Below, piece after piece: positions 52,436-61,460 of a stretch of 64,000 bases of DNA. This stretch comes from Chryseobacterium rhizoplanae (lineage in GTDB: Bacteria; Bacteroidota; Bacteroidia; Flavobacteriales; Weeksellaceae): positions 372,001 to 436,000 of the forward strand of contig NZ_FXTC01000001.1 of NCBI RefSeq assembly GCF_900182655.1. Direction: 5' to 3'. Position 1 is the stretch's first letter, and each line of letters opens with the position of its first letter. Below the pieces are notes generated by a model. It did not search any database. It had not been told where the DNA came from and saw only the letters and a list, made by a program, of their open reading frames with translations. Made by a program: the position numbers and the translations under genes.

Positions 52436-54373
52436 ATGAGAAAAAAAGTTTTATATATCGTATTCAGCCTGTTTCTGATCAGCAAAAGCTTTGCACAGGT
52501 AGCAGAAATTTCAAGTCCGGACGGAGATCTGAAGCTTCATGTCTTTTCAGAAGACGGAAAAGCCTTATATGATGTTATCCTTCAGGGAAAAACAATGCTT
52601 GAAAAATCCCCGTTAGGCCTGGTAACCAATGAGTCCGATTTTTCAAAGAACCTGAAATTTGTGGACAGCAAAAAAGATATCATTTCTAAGAAATATACGA
52701 ACGGAAAAATCAAAAAATCTGAGGTTAATTATAATGCCAATACTTTAACCGTTAATTTCACCAATGCAGACCAGCATCAGATCAGCATCGAGTTTCAGGT
52801 GAGTAATAACAATATTGCTTTCCGGTACAATATTCCACCGATGAAAGAACGGCTGAGTGTTGTGATACAGTCAGAAAATACAGGGTACAGATTCCCTTCA
52901 CAGACCAGTACTTTTCTTTCACCTATGATGAAGCCGATGACAGGTTTTGCACGCACGGCACCAAGTTATGAAAGTGGCTATAAAGCCGATGCAGAGTTGG
53001 GAATACCGTCAGATTACGGCTATGTTTTCCCTGGTCTTTTCCATATTGGAAATGAAGGCTGGATATTGCTTTCCGAAACAGGAGTAAACAGTACATATTG
53101 TGCTTCTCATCTTGAAACCACAGCAGAAAAAAGCCTTTACAAAGTAGCTTATCCGGATATTGCTGAAAATAATAGTTTCGGAAGTACCGGAGCAGCCGTT
53201 TCACTTCCCGGAAAGACGCCGTGGAGAACAATTACAATGGGCAGTTCTTTGAAACCTATCGTGGAAACTACCATTCCTTTTGATGTCGTAGATCCGATGT
53301 ATGAGCCTTCACAGGAGTATCAGTTTGGGAAATCTACCTGGAGCTGGATTCTGTGGCAGGACAAAAGCATGAACTATGATGATCAGGTGAAATTCATAGA
53401 CCTTGCTGCTGCATTGAAATATCAGTTTATTCTTATGGATGCGCTTTGGGATAAAAATATAGGCAAAGACCGCATGAAAGAGCTTATTCAATATGCAAAA
53501 TCGAAAAATGTTGAGGTATTGCTTTGGTACAACTCCAACGGAGCAGCTAATGACGCACCGATGGGGCCTAGAAACAAGATGAGCTCATCCGTTGAACGTA
53601 AAAAAGAAATGAAATGGCTGAAAGATGTTGGTGTAAAAGGCCTCAAAGTGGATTTCTTCGGAGGGGACAAACAGGAAACCATGCGTCTTTACGAAGACAT
53701 TCTCTCCGATGCCAATGATTATGGATTAACTATTATTTTTCACGGAGCCACGGTACCAAGAGGCTGGGAAGTGATGTATCCGAATTATGCAGGAAGCGAG
53801 GCCGTTCTTGCCTCAGAAATGCTCTATTTCTCAGAAGATGTACGCAGACAGGAAGCTTTTTTTGCCACACTTCATCCTTTTATCAGAAATACAGTGGGAA
53901 GTATGGAATTCGGAGGAACTTTTCTCAATACATATTTAACGGAATCCAACAGGGATAAAAATAAAAGACATACCACAGATAGCTTTCAGCTGGCTACAGC
54001 AGTCCTGTTTCAGAACCCTGTTCAGATGTTTGGTATTATGCCGAACAATCTTACCGATGCTCCGAAGTTTCAGCTGGATTTTATGAAAGAAATCCCGACC
54101 CTTTGGGATGAAACAGTTTTTATAGACGGTTATCCCGGAAAATATGCCGTGGTGGCCAGAAGACATCAGAATCGTTGGTATGTGGCTGGTGTAAATGCTG
54201 AAAAACAATCCCGGAAATTGAAAATAAAGCTTCCGATGTTTGCCGGGAAAGCCGTAAAGCTTATCAATGATGATGCTCAGGGAAACTCCTCAGAAAAAGA
54301 AATAAAAGTGAATGCAAAAGGTGATTTTTCTATTGAAATTCAGCCTAACGGAGGATTTGTACTAAGAAATTAA
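52436..54373 (+). CDS. GH97 alpha-galactosidase-like enzyme (retaining subgroup)
   Basis: A 645-residue exported GH97 (signal peptide ending SKSFAQ). Residues 25-280 form the N-terminal beta super-sandwich, 285-560 the barrel with WSWILWQDKSMNYDDQV and a C-terminal beta domain. D406 in GLKVDFFGGD sits where the retaining GH97 alpha-galactosidases have their aspartate nucleophile; inverting SusB-type enzymes have a glutamate base elsewhere. E455/E461 in GSEAVLASE are acid/base candidates. It should remove alpha-galactose from side chains of complex xylan. Confidence 0.88.
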   Translation: MRKKVLYIVFSLFLISKSFAQVAEISSPDGDLKLHVFSEDGKALYDVILQGKTMLEKSPLGLVTNESDFSKNLKFVDSKKDIISKKYTNGKIKKSEVNYNANTLTVNFTNADQHQISIEFQVSNNNIAFRYNIPPMKERLSVVIQSENTGYRFPSQTSTFLSPMMKPMTGFARTAPSYESGYKADAELGIPSDYGYVFPGLFHIGNEGWILLSETGVNSTYCASHLETTAEKSLYKVAYPDIAENNSFGSTGAAVSLPGKTPWRTITMGSSLKPIVETTIPFDVVDPMYEPSQEYQFGKSTWSWILWQDKSMNYDDQVKFIDLAAALKYQFILMDALWDKNIGKDRMKELIQYAKSKNVEVLLWYNSNGAANDAPMGPRNKMSSSVERKKEMKWLKDVGVKGLKVDFFGGDKQETMRLYEDILSDANDYGLTIIFHGATVPRGWEVMYPNYAGSEAVLASEMLYFSEDVRRQEAFFATLHPFIRNTVGSMEFGGTFLNTYLTESNRDKNKRHTTDSFQLATAVLFQNPVQMFGIMPNNLTDAPKFQLDFMKEIPTLWDETVFIDGYPGKYAVVARRHQNRWYVAGVNAEKQSRKLKIKLPMFAGKAVKLINDDAQGNSSEKEIKVNAKGDFSIEIQPNGGFVLRN

Positions 54374-54400
54374 AGGTTGATAAAACGAAAAACAGAAAAA

Positions 54401-55621
54401 ATGCGCTTCAAAAACTTATACATCTTTATCATTTCGGGATTTTTGGTTTCCTGCTCTTCCTCACGAAGTCTGGAAAAACATCCATCCAAAGGCCAATGGC
54501 TTACCACCTGGGCAACGGCTCCTCAATTGGTAGAACCTAAAAACCTTCCGCCGGAACCGGGGCTTTCAGGGAACACCCTGCGTCAGATTGTGCGTGTATC
54601 TGTGGGTGGGGAAAAAGTGCGGCTACGTTTCTCCAACAAATATTCCATGGATAGTCTGGCGGTAAAAGCGGTTTCTATTGCCGTGCCGTCCGATAGCAGC
54701 AATGTGGATGCAGCCACCATCAGATCATTAACGTTTGAGAAGAAAAATAATTTTAAAATTACTCCCGGATCTGATATTTATTCTGATGAAGTAAACTTTA
54801 ACCTGAAGCCTAATTCGCTGCTGGCTATTACAATTTCCTACGCAAAAGTAACCCAATCTGTCACCGGGCATCCGGCTTCAAGAACAACTTCTTTCATTGT
54901 TAAAGGTGAGCAGACAAGCGTTGCGGTATTTAAAAATCTAGTAAAGACAGATCACTGGTATTCGCTTTTTAACATTGATGTAAAGACTGATGAACCCTCA
55001 TATGCTGTTGCAATCATGGGAAATTCCATTACCGACGGAAGAGGATCAGGAACCAACAGACAGAATCGCTGGCCGGATATTTTTTCTCAGCGCTTATTGG
55101 CGAATCCTTCTACCAGGAATATAAGTGTCCTTAATTTCGGGATCGGGGGGAATTGTGTGGTGCGTGGTGGCTTAGGTCCTACGGCATTAGACCGTTTTGA
55201 TTATAACATCCTCAATCAGCAGGGTGTAAAATGGCTTATTATTCTGGAAGGAGTGAATGATCTGGGAGGAACAAGAGATCCTGATGACGCTTCCAAAAGA
55301 GCAGAAGAGCTGATTGCTGCTTATCAGGTGATGATTGATAAGGCACATGCTAACGGAATTAAAGTATACGGAGCAACGATTCTGCCTTTCGCAAAATCGT
55401 TTTATGACAAACCTTTCCGTATCGAGGCCTGGAAAAGAGTAAATGACTGGATCAGGAACAGCGGGAAGTTTGATGCCGTCATTGATTTTGCCAAACATAT
55501 GCAGAGTGAAAATCCGGAGGTCATTTTAAACGATATGCACGATCACGATTTCCTTCATCCCAATGAGGCCGGCTACAGAAGAATGGGAGAATTTGTTGAT
55601 CTGAACCTATTTAAAAATTAA
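54401..55621 (+). CDS. SGNH/GDSL esterase lipoprotein
   Basis: A 406-residue lipoprotein (Cys 18 in FLVSCSSS). ATG 54401 is preferred over an upstream TTG. The four SGNH blocks are visible: GNSITDG (Ser), GIGGN (Gly), EGVNDLGG (Asn) and HDFLHPNEAGY (Asp-His). An N-terminal sandwich domain of about 190 residues precedes the catalytic domain, as in the XynB/XynE-type acetyl esterases. It likely deacetylates xylan at the periplasmic face or outer membrane. Lies 27 bp after GH97 and 17 bp before GH115. Confidence 0.87.
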   Translation: MRFKNLYIFIISGFLVSCSSSRSLEKHPSKGQWLTTWATAPQLVEPKNLPPEPGLSGNTLRQIVRVSVGGEKVRLRFSNKYSMDSLAVKAVSIAVPSDSSNVDAATIRSLTFEKKNNFKITPGSDIYSDEVNFNLKPNSLLAITISYAKVTQSVTGHPASRTTSFIVKGEQTSVAVFKNLVKTDHWYSLFNIDVKTDEPSYAVAIMGNSITDGRGSGTNRQNRWPDIFSQRLLANPSTRNISVLNFGIGGNCVVRGGLGPTALDRFDYNILNQQGVKWLIILEGVNDLGGTRDPDDASKRAEELIAAYQVMIDKAHANGIKVYGATILPFAKSFYDKPFRIEAWKRVNDWIRNSGKFDAVIDFAKHMQSENPEVILNDMHDHDFLHPNEAGYRRMGEFVDLNLFKN

Positions 55622-55638
55622 AATCAAAAAGATATAGT

Positions 55639-58161
55639 ATGAATTTTACAAAAAGCATTTCGTTGTTTCTTACATTGTTGTTTATATTTTTTGTAAAAGC
55701 AGCCGAACCTTTTATTTCTTTTGCTAAGACAGAAAATTCGGTGGTATTGAAAGAGCGCAATTCAGGTTTGACATTGTTTTCAGACAGCGATTCGGACAAA
55801 GGAATTCTGCGTGCCGTTGCGAATCTTCAATCCGATTTTCAAAAAGTAACCGGTGTTCAGCCGCATCTTATTTCCCAAAATTCCGGTGTGAACGGAATGC
55901 TCATTATTATTGGTGAAGCAGGTAAAAGCAAGACCATTGATGGTTTAATCAGGCAAAAAAAGCTGGATGGAAAGGCATTGGCAGGGAAAAGGGAAAAATA
56001 TATCATTCAGAATGTCAGCAATCCTTTTCCGGGCGTTTCTGAAGCCATCGTGATTGCAGGAAGCGATAAAAGAGGTACGATTTACGGGATCTATGAAATG
56101 TCTCAGCAAATCGGAGTTTCACCATGGTATTATTGGGCAGATGTTCCGGTTCCGGTAAAAGAAAATTTATATTTCAAAAAAGGAATCTATACCGATGGTG
56201 AGCCTGCGGTAGAATATCGTGGTATTTTCCTTAATGATGAAGAGCCTTCACTCGGAGGCTGGGCAAGAGCGACTTTTGGTGGAATAAACAGCAAGTTCTA
56301 CGAAAAAGTTTTTGAACTGATTCTGCGTCTTAAAGGAAACTATATCTGGCCGGCAATGTGGGGGAAAGCATTCTATGACGATGAAGCTCTGAGCGGGCCG
56401 TTAGCGAATGAAATGGGTATTGTTATGGGAACTTCACACCATGAACCTATGGCTTTGGCACAAACCGACTGGCACAGGTATATCAAAAAAAATAACCTCC
56501 CGAATGTCTGGGATTATACTAAAAATGCAGAAGTTTTACAGGAATTCTGGAAATCCGGAATGGAAAGAAGCAAAAACTGGGAAAAGCTCGTTACAGTGGG
56601 AATGCGGGGTGACGGCGATGAAGCGATGGGAGAGGGAACCAATATTTCCCTGCTCGAGAAAATTGTAAAAGATCAGCGTAAAATCATTGCTGATGTTACG
56701 GGGAAAAAAGCAGAGAAAACACCTCAGGTCTGGGCATTGTATAAAGAGGTTCAGGACTATTATGATAAAGGAATGCGGGTTCCGGATGATGTGATCCTGC
56801 TGTTCTGTGATGATAACTGGGGGAATGTAAGAAAGCTTCCGGATCTTTCAAAACCCTTGCATAAGGGAGGCTATGGAATCTATTACCACTTCGATTATGT
56901 CGGAGGCCCGAGAAACTCCAAATGGATCAACATAAGCCCCATCCAGAGAGTATGGGAACAGATGAATCTTTCTTATGAACATAAGGTAGATAAGCTTTGG
57001 GTGGTTAATGTAGGAGATTTAAAACCCATGGAATTCCCGATCAGTTTTTTCCTGGAAATGGCCTGGAATCCAAAACAGTTTAACGCTAAAAACCTTTTGG
57101 AATATACTGAAAAATGGGCTGCCCAGCAGTTTGGTGAAAAACACGCCAAAGAAATTGCGGGAATGATTAATCTGTACGCCAAATACAACAGAAGAGTAAC
57201 CCCGGAAACCCTTGACAGCAAAACGTACAGCCTAGAAAATTATCATGAATTTGAAACGGTTTTAAATGATTACAGGGCTCTGGCAGTAGAAGCCTTACGC
57301 TTAAAAGAGCAGATTCCGGCAGAATACCAGGATGCGTATTATCAGCTGGTTTTGTATCCCATTGATGCCTGCAGTAATTTATACGAAATGTACTATGCGG
57401 TAGCAAAAAACAGGGAACTGGCAGCGAAAAAAGATCCGGAAGCCAATTTCTATGCAGATAAAGTGAAGGCATGTTTTGAAAGAAACGCTTATCTGGACAA
57501 TCAATATAATAATGCGATTGCCGATGGAAAATGGAAGCATATGATGGACCAGATGAGAATAGGATATAAAAGCTGGGCAGACGGAAAAGAAAATATAATG
57601 CCTGAAGTGACCTATATTTCAGACGCTGAGGTTCCCAAAGAAAAAATATTTCAGGAGAAAAACGGGTATGTTTCCATTGAAGCGGAAAATTTTGCAAGAA
57701 TGAATAATTCTGACCGGATCCATTGGGAAGTGATTCCTGATTTCGGAAAAACAAAATCCGGGATAACAACCTTTCCGCAGAATGCATATCCAAAAAGCGA
57801 TGAAAATATCTGGCTTGAATACGATATAAACTTTGAATCACAAGGTGAGTTTGAAGTCCAACTATTATTAGCTCCGACTTTAAATTTTAACCACAATAAA
57901 GGTCTCCGTTATGAAATTTCGTTTGATGGCCAGCCTGCACAGGTTGTAAATTTCAATGGCCATTACAAAGGAGAATTGGGAAGATGGCAGTCCGAACATA
58001 TTATTAAATCCATTACAAAACATTTGGTTCAGCAGGCAGGAAAACATACTTTACGTTTCAGAGTACTGGAACCCGGAATTGTCCTTGAAAAACTCCTGAT
58101 CAATACCGGAGGGTTGAAACCCTCTTACCTGGGCGCTCCCGAAAGCGAAATGCTTCAATGA
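55639..58161 (+). CDS. GH115 xylan alpha-1,2-glucuronidase
   Basis: An 840-residue exported enzyme (signal peptide ending VKAA) that removes (4-O-methyl)glucuronic acid from internal xylose of glucuronoxylan. Family text: YRGIFLNDEEPSLGGWA, LKGNYIWPAMWGKAFYDD, MGTSHHEPMALAQ, GMRGDGDEAMGEG and LLFCDDNWGNVRKLP. The C-terminal part (about 670-830) is the extra beta-sandwich of GH115 (EAENFARMN, GLRYEISFDGQP). It is the key side-chain enzyme of this locus and supplies glucuronate to ExuT and UxaC. Confidence 0.94.
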   Translation: MNFTKSISLFLTLLFIFFVKAAEPFISFAKTENSVVLKERNSGLTLFSDSDSDKGILRAVANLQSDFQKVTGVQPHLISQNSGVNGMLIIIGEAGKSKTIDGLIRQKKLDGKALAGKREKYIIQNVSNPFPGVSEAIVIAGSDKRGTIYGIYEMSQQIGVSPWYYWADVPVPVKENLYFKKGIYTDGEPAVEYRGIFLNDEEPSLGGWARATFGGINSKFYEKVFELILRLKGNYIWPAMWGKAFYDDEALSGPLANEMGIVMGTSHHEPMALAQTDWHRYIKKNNLPNVWDYTKNAEVLQEFWKSGMERSKNWEKLVTVGMRGDGDEAMGEGTNISLLEKIVKDQRKIIADVTGKKAEKTPQVWALYKEVQDYYDKGMRVPDDVILLFCDDNWGNVRKLPDLSKPLHKGGYGIYYHFDYVGGPRNSKWINISPIQRVWEQMNLSYEHKVDKLWVVNVGDLKPMEFPISFFLEMAWNPKQFNAKNLLEYTEKWAAQQFGEKHAKEIAGMINLYAKYNRRVTPETLDSKTYSLENYHEFETVLNDYRALAVEALRLKEQIPAEYQDAYYQLVLYPIDACSNLYEMYYAVAKNRELAAKKDPEANFYADKVKACFERNAYLDNQYNNAIADGKWKHMMDQMRIGYKSWADGKENIMPEVTYISDAEVPKEKIFQEKNGYVSIEAENFARMNNSDRIHWEVIPDFGKTKSGITTFPQNAYPKSDENIWLEYDINFESQGEFEVQLLLAPTLNFNHNKGLRYEISFDGQPAQVVNFNGHYKGELGRWQSEHIIKSITKHLVQQAGKHTLRFRVLEPGIVLEKLLINTGGLKPSYLGAPESEMLQ

Positions 58162-58431
58162 ATGACCCAATAATCATCACAAACAACACTTTAATTATGA
58201 AACACTAATTCTTAATTCATTTTCCAATCTGAAATACAGTTCCCTGACAGAGAATGAAGAGAAAAAACAGCGGATGATTTTGTAAACAGCTTTATTTAAC
58301 AGATCGCTGCCTGATAGTATTCAGGGTATTTTCCTGACGGTTTTTGAAAATCAACTGTCTTGATAGGGAATCTATTGCCCTTACATTAATTGTTTTCAAT
58401 CAAACTCACGAATATTTAAAACTAAACCATT

Positions 58432-61167
58432 ATGAAAAAACTTTTAAATTTTGTCAGCATTCATTCCATATTGTTTTTCAGTTGTCTGGCACATGGACAG
58501 CTTACCACTGTAAAAATTGATAAGAATATATCTTATCAAAAAATAAAAGGGTTCGGGGGATTTGTATGCAGTCCCCAGTTTGCCTATAACCATATGTCTA
58601 CCTCAGAAATTCAGACACTTTGGGGCGCTTCCAGTGAAGGCGGATATAATATTATGAGATTGTATATTCCCGAGAACAGCAGCAACTGGAGTTCTGTACT
58701 GGCAACAGCACAGCTTGCCAAATCTATGGGGCTTACCATTTTTGCTTCACCGTGGACTATGCCGGCAGCCTGGAAAACCAATAACCATGTCAATGCTGTT
58801 TACACTGACGCTAACGGAGTACAGCAGATCGGATATTTAAAACCGGAAAATTATCAGGATTATGCGCTTTATCTTAACAGTTTTGTTACCTATCTTCAGA
58901 ACAACGGAGTTGATCTTGATTATATCTCCATTCAAAATGAACCGGATGAGATGGCCCAGTATCAGGGATGCATCTGGACTCCTGCACAGATTACCAATTT
59001 TATCAAAAATTATGGGCAGCTTATCAATTGTAAAGTGATTGCCCCGGAAAGTGTGGGATTTACGGATAATTTTGCCAGTGCTTTGCTTGACCCTTCGGCA
59101 ATGGCTAATTTTGAAGTGTATGGCGGGCATCAATATGGGCTTATGCAGTCCACCTACAAACAATTTCAGAATTATAACAAAGAAATCTGGCAGACAGAAT
59201 ATCTGATCAACTGGAACTCTTCATCCACCCAGCCGGCCCGTGATTTCAGCTGGAATACGGATGCTTTTACTTTCGCCGGCAGTGTCAACAATGCATTATT
59301 GGGTAATGTCAATGCCTGGATCCATTACTCTGCAAAACGTTATTATGGTTTAATGGGCGATGGAACTTACGGAACCCCTGCAGGCGTAATGACCAAAAGA
59401 GGCTATATTCTTTCACATTATGCCAAGTATACAACAGGAAAGACGAGAATAGAAGCCAAATGGGATGACAAAACCGGAGTTTTACAAGGCTCTTCCTATA
59501 TTTCCCAGGATGGAAATCAGGTCGTTCTTATGGTCATCAATCCTTCTCAGAATACGTATAGTTTGAAAGTTGACCTGCCTTTTTATACGACTTCAGGAAC
59601 AAAAGTCCTGACCAATACACAATCCAATATGGTGAGTACACCTATTTCTTTGAATACGGCAACATTCCGGCCTACTGCTGATATCAGCCCTTCCAGTGTC
59701 ATGACTTTTGTTTTTAATAAAAGTGGCGACAGACCTGCTTCTCTGATGACAGGCGGTGATATTCATTATAATAAAATGGAAACACAAACAGCTACCAGTA
59801 CATCTTTTGGGACAGGATTCAATATCAGCAATACAACGGTGACGTTCTCCAATCCAAGTCCTCTTATCAGCAATAATATGACTGCTGCTAACGGATATCT
59901 TCAGCTTAATGACAGGTATAATAAACTGATCCTGCATGTAAACAGCTATACAACGGCGGGACAAAGCTATTCGGACAATACTACTTTGTACTATATCAAT
60001 AGTCAGGGCATAACGAAATCATATAATTACGGAAAGATTAATTTTCCGCAGGGAGGAAATTTCGATATCACATTCGATATTTCAAGACAGATTCTTACAG
60101 ACGGATGCAAAGGAATTTTAGGACTGAGAAATTCCAATTACAGTTCTGTACTAACCCTTAATCTGGGTGATGTTTATTTCAATGTAGGAAATGAAATTGC
60201 TTCTAAATTCGCAGGTACCTATTCTGCAAGCGACAGCTATCTGATGGATGCCATGGAAAATAGCTACTACACTTCTGTAGACTTCAGAAATGCAGCAGGA
60301 GTTACTTCCTCCAATACCTGGCAGCCTATGAGTGCTAACTCTAACAGCATTTATTATGTGAATTCAAACGTAAGTTCATCTGCCAATAATGTGATTTCAG
60401 GGACAGCTTGTTCAAATCTTGTCCTTTCCGGTCAGGGTATGGATTTTCAGGTTCCGTTTAACTTTACAGCCAATACCGCTTCTTACAGCCGTACCTTTAA
60501 TGGTTATGACGTCCTTATCTTGCCATTTCAGGCTAATATACCTTCCGGAGTTACTGCTTATATGATGTCACCGGATGCAAACAATATCAACTGTACCGCA
60601 ATTTCAAACGGGATCATTCCTGCAAATACTCCGGTAATCATCAATGCTACAGGAAATATTACTTTCAACGGTTCAGGAAATGTTTCCACACCCAAAGCAA
60701 TCACGGTCAATCAAATGAATGGAGTTTATCAGAGCATTAAAGTTCCTGCCAATGCTTATGTGCTGAAAACAGAAAATGGAGTAACAGGCTTCTATAAAGT
60801 AACTGCCGGAAGTGAGCCTGCAATAGGATCTTTCAAAGCATATCTTACAGAAGAAAATACCTATTCTGCCAATGTTCTTCCTTTAAATTTTGGATCATTA
60901 GGCGCCAGAAATATTCTTGCTGAATCCAAAAAACAAGAAGTGAAAATATATCCTAATCCGGTAAAAGCAGATCTTTTCATTGATTCTGATCTTTCAGAAG
61001 CTGCTGCCACCATTTTTGACGGAAGAGGAAGTGTCATCAGAGCCGGATTGAAAATAAATTCGGGGAAAAATCAAATCAATGTGTCTGATATGCCTGCCGG
61101 TATTTACTTTATTGAGGTTACTCAAAAAAATAATACGGTAGTGAAACAAAAATTTGTCAAAGAATAA
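58432..61167 (+). CDS. GH30 subfamily 8-like glucuronoxylanase, T9SS cargo
   Basis: A 911-residue exported endo-xylanase. Residues 24-430 form the GH30 barrel and side beta domain: acid/base E170 (SIQNEP) and nucleophile E256 (IWQTEY). R303 and Y305 (AKRYYGL) align with the Arg and Tyr that bind the glucuronic acid branch in GH30_8, so it should cut glucuronoxylan next to each MeGlcA. About 440-830 are extra beta modules I cannot name, and 835-911 are a type A T9SS sorting domain (KIYPNPVKADLF, MPAGIYFIEV). It is thus surface-bound or released, the only T9SS tail in the locus. Confidence 0.9.
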   Translation: MKKLLNFVSIHSILFFSCLAHGQLTTVKIDKNISYQKIKGFGGFVCSPQFAYNHMSTSEIQTLWGASSEGGYNIMRLYIPENSSNWSSVLATAQLAKSMGLTIFASPWTMPAAWKTNNHVNAVYTDANGVQQIGYLKPENYQDYALYLNSFVTYLQNNGVDLDYISIQNEPDEMAQYQGCIWTPAQITNFIKNYGQLINCKVIAPESVGFTDNFASALLDPSAMANFEVYGGHQYGLMQSTYKQFQNYNKEIWQTEYLINWNSSSTQPARDFSWNTDAFTFAGSVNNALLGNVNAWIHYSAKRYYGLMGDGTYGTPAGVMTKRGYILSHYAKYTTGKTRIEAKWDDKTGVLQGSSYISQDGNQVVLMVINPSQNTYSLKVDLPFYTTSGTKVLTNTQSNMVSTPISLNTATFRPTADISPSSVMTFVFNKSGDRPASLMTGGDIHYNKMETQTATSTSFGTGFNISNTTVTFSNPSPLISNNMTAANGYLQLNDRYNKLILHVNSYTTAGQSYSDNTTLYYINSQGITKSYNYGKINFPQGGNFDITFDISRQILTDGCKGILGLRNSNYSSVLTLNLGDVYFNVGNEIASKFAGTYSASDSYLMDAMENSYYTSVDFRNAAGVTSSNTWQPMSANSNSIYYVNSNVSSSANNVISGTACSNLVLSGQGMDFQVPFNFTANTASYSRTFNGYDVLILPFQANIPSGVTAYMMSPDANNINCTAISNGIIPANTPVIINATGNITFNGSGNVSTPKAITVNQMNGVYQSIKVPANAYVLKTENGVTGFYKVTAGSEPAIGSFKAYLTEENTYSANVLPLNFGSLGARNILAESKKQEVKIYPNPVKADLFIDSDLSEAAATIFDGRGSVIRAGLKINSGKNQINVSDMPAGIYFIEVTQKNNTVVKQKFVKE

Positions 61168-61177
61168 ATTGAATCCG

Positions 61178-61214
61178 AAGCCATCATGAGCGTTGCTTAT
61201 GGTGGCTTTATTTC
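61178..61214 (+). terminator. Terminator after the GH30 gene
   Basis: AGCCATCAT (61179-61187) pairs with ATGGTGGCT (61199-61207), nine pairs with one G-T, followed by TTATTTC. Confidence 0.7.
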
Positions 61215-61299
61215 GACAATTGGGAAGATGAAAACCAAAAGTAAGTAGGATTTATCCTTAATTTAAGTGTATTATTTACATTTATTTAAAATAGAACGT

Positions 61300-61307
61300 T
61301 ATATTTG
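61300..61307 (+). promoter_or_regulatory. Candidate -7 box upstream of the GH3 gene
   Basis: TATATTTG, an exact TAnnTTTG match, 153 bp before the GH3 start codon. No clear TTG element at the usual distance. Confidence 0.4.
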
Positions 61308-61366
61308 CTTTTTAGTGCATTGCTGCTCAATGATACGAGCAATTTGTATAAAATAAGAATGAAAAC

Positions 61367-61404
61367 ATAATTATCCGTGAAGATCTGTGAAATCCGTGGT
61401 TAAA
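61367..61404 (+). repeat. Intergenic repeat fragment (ATCCGTG type)
   Basis: The text ATCCGTGAAGATCTGTGAAA followed by TCCGTGGTTAAAA resembles short repeats found between genes in Bacteroidota. Recognised by eye. Confidence 0.4.
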
Positions 61405-61460
61405 ATCATTATTTGCAGAATCCACAAATGTTTTAAGACTTTATTGAAACCATACTACCT

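Noticed and set aside
57167..57841. Minus-strand frame of 224 codons under GH115
   Set aside because: Antisense shadow; GH115 motifs on the plus strand are unambiguous.
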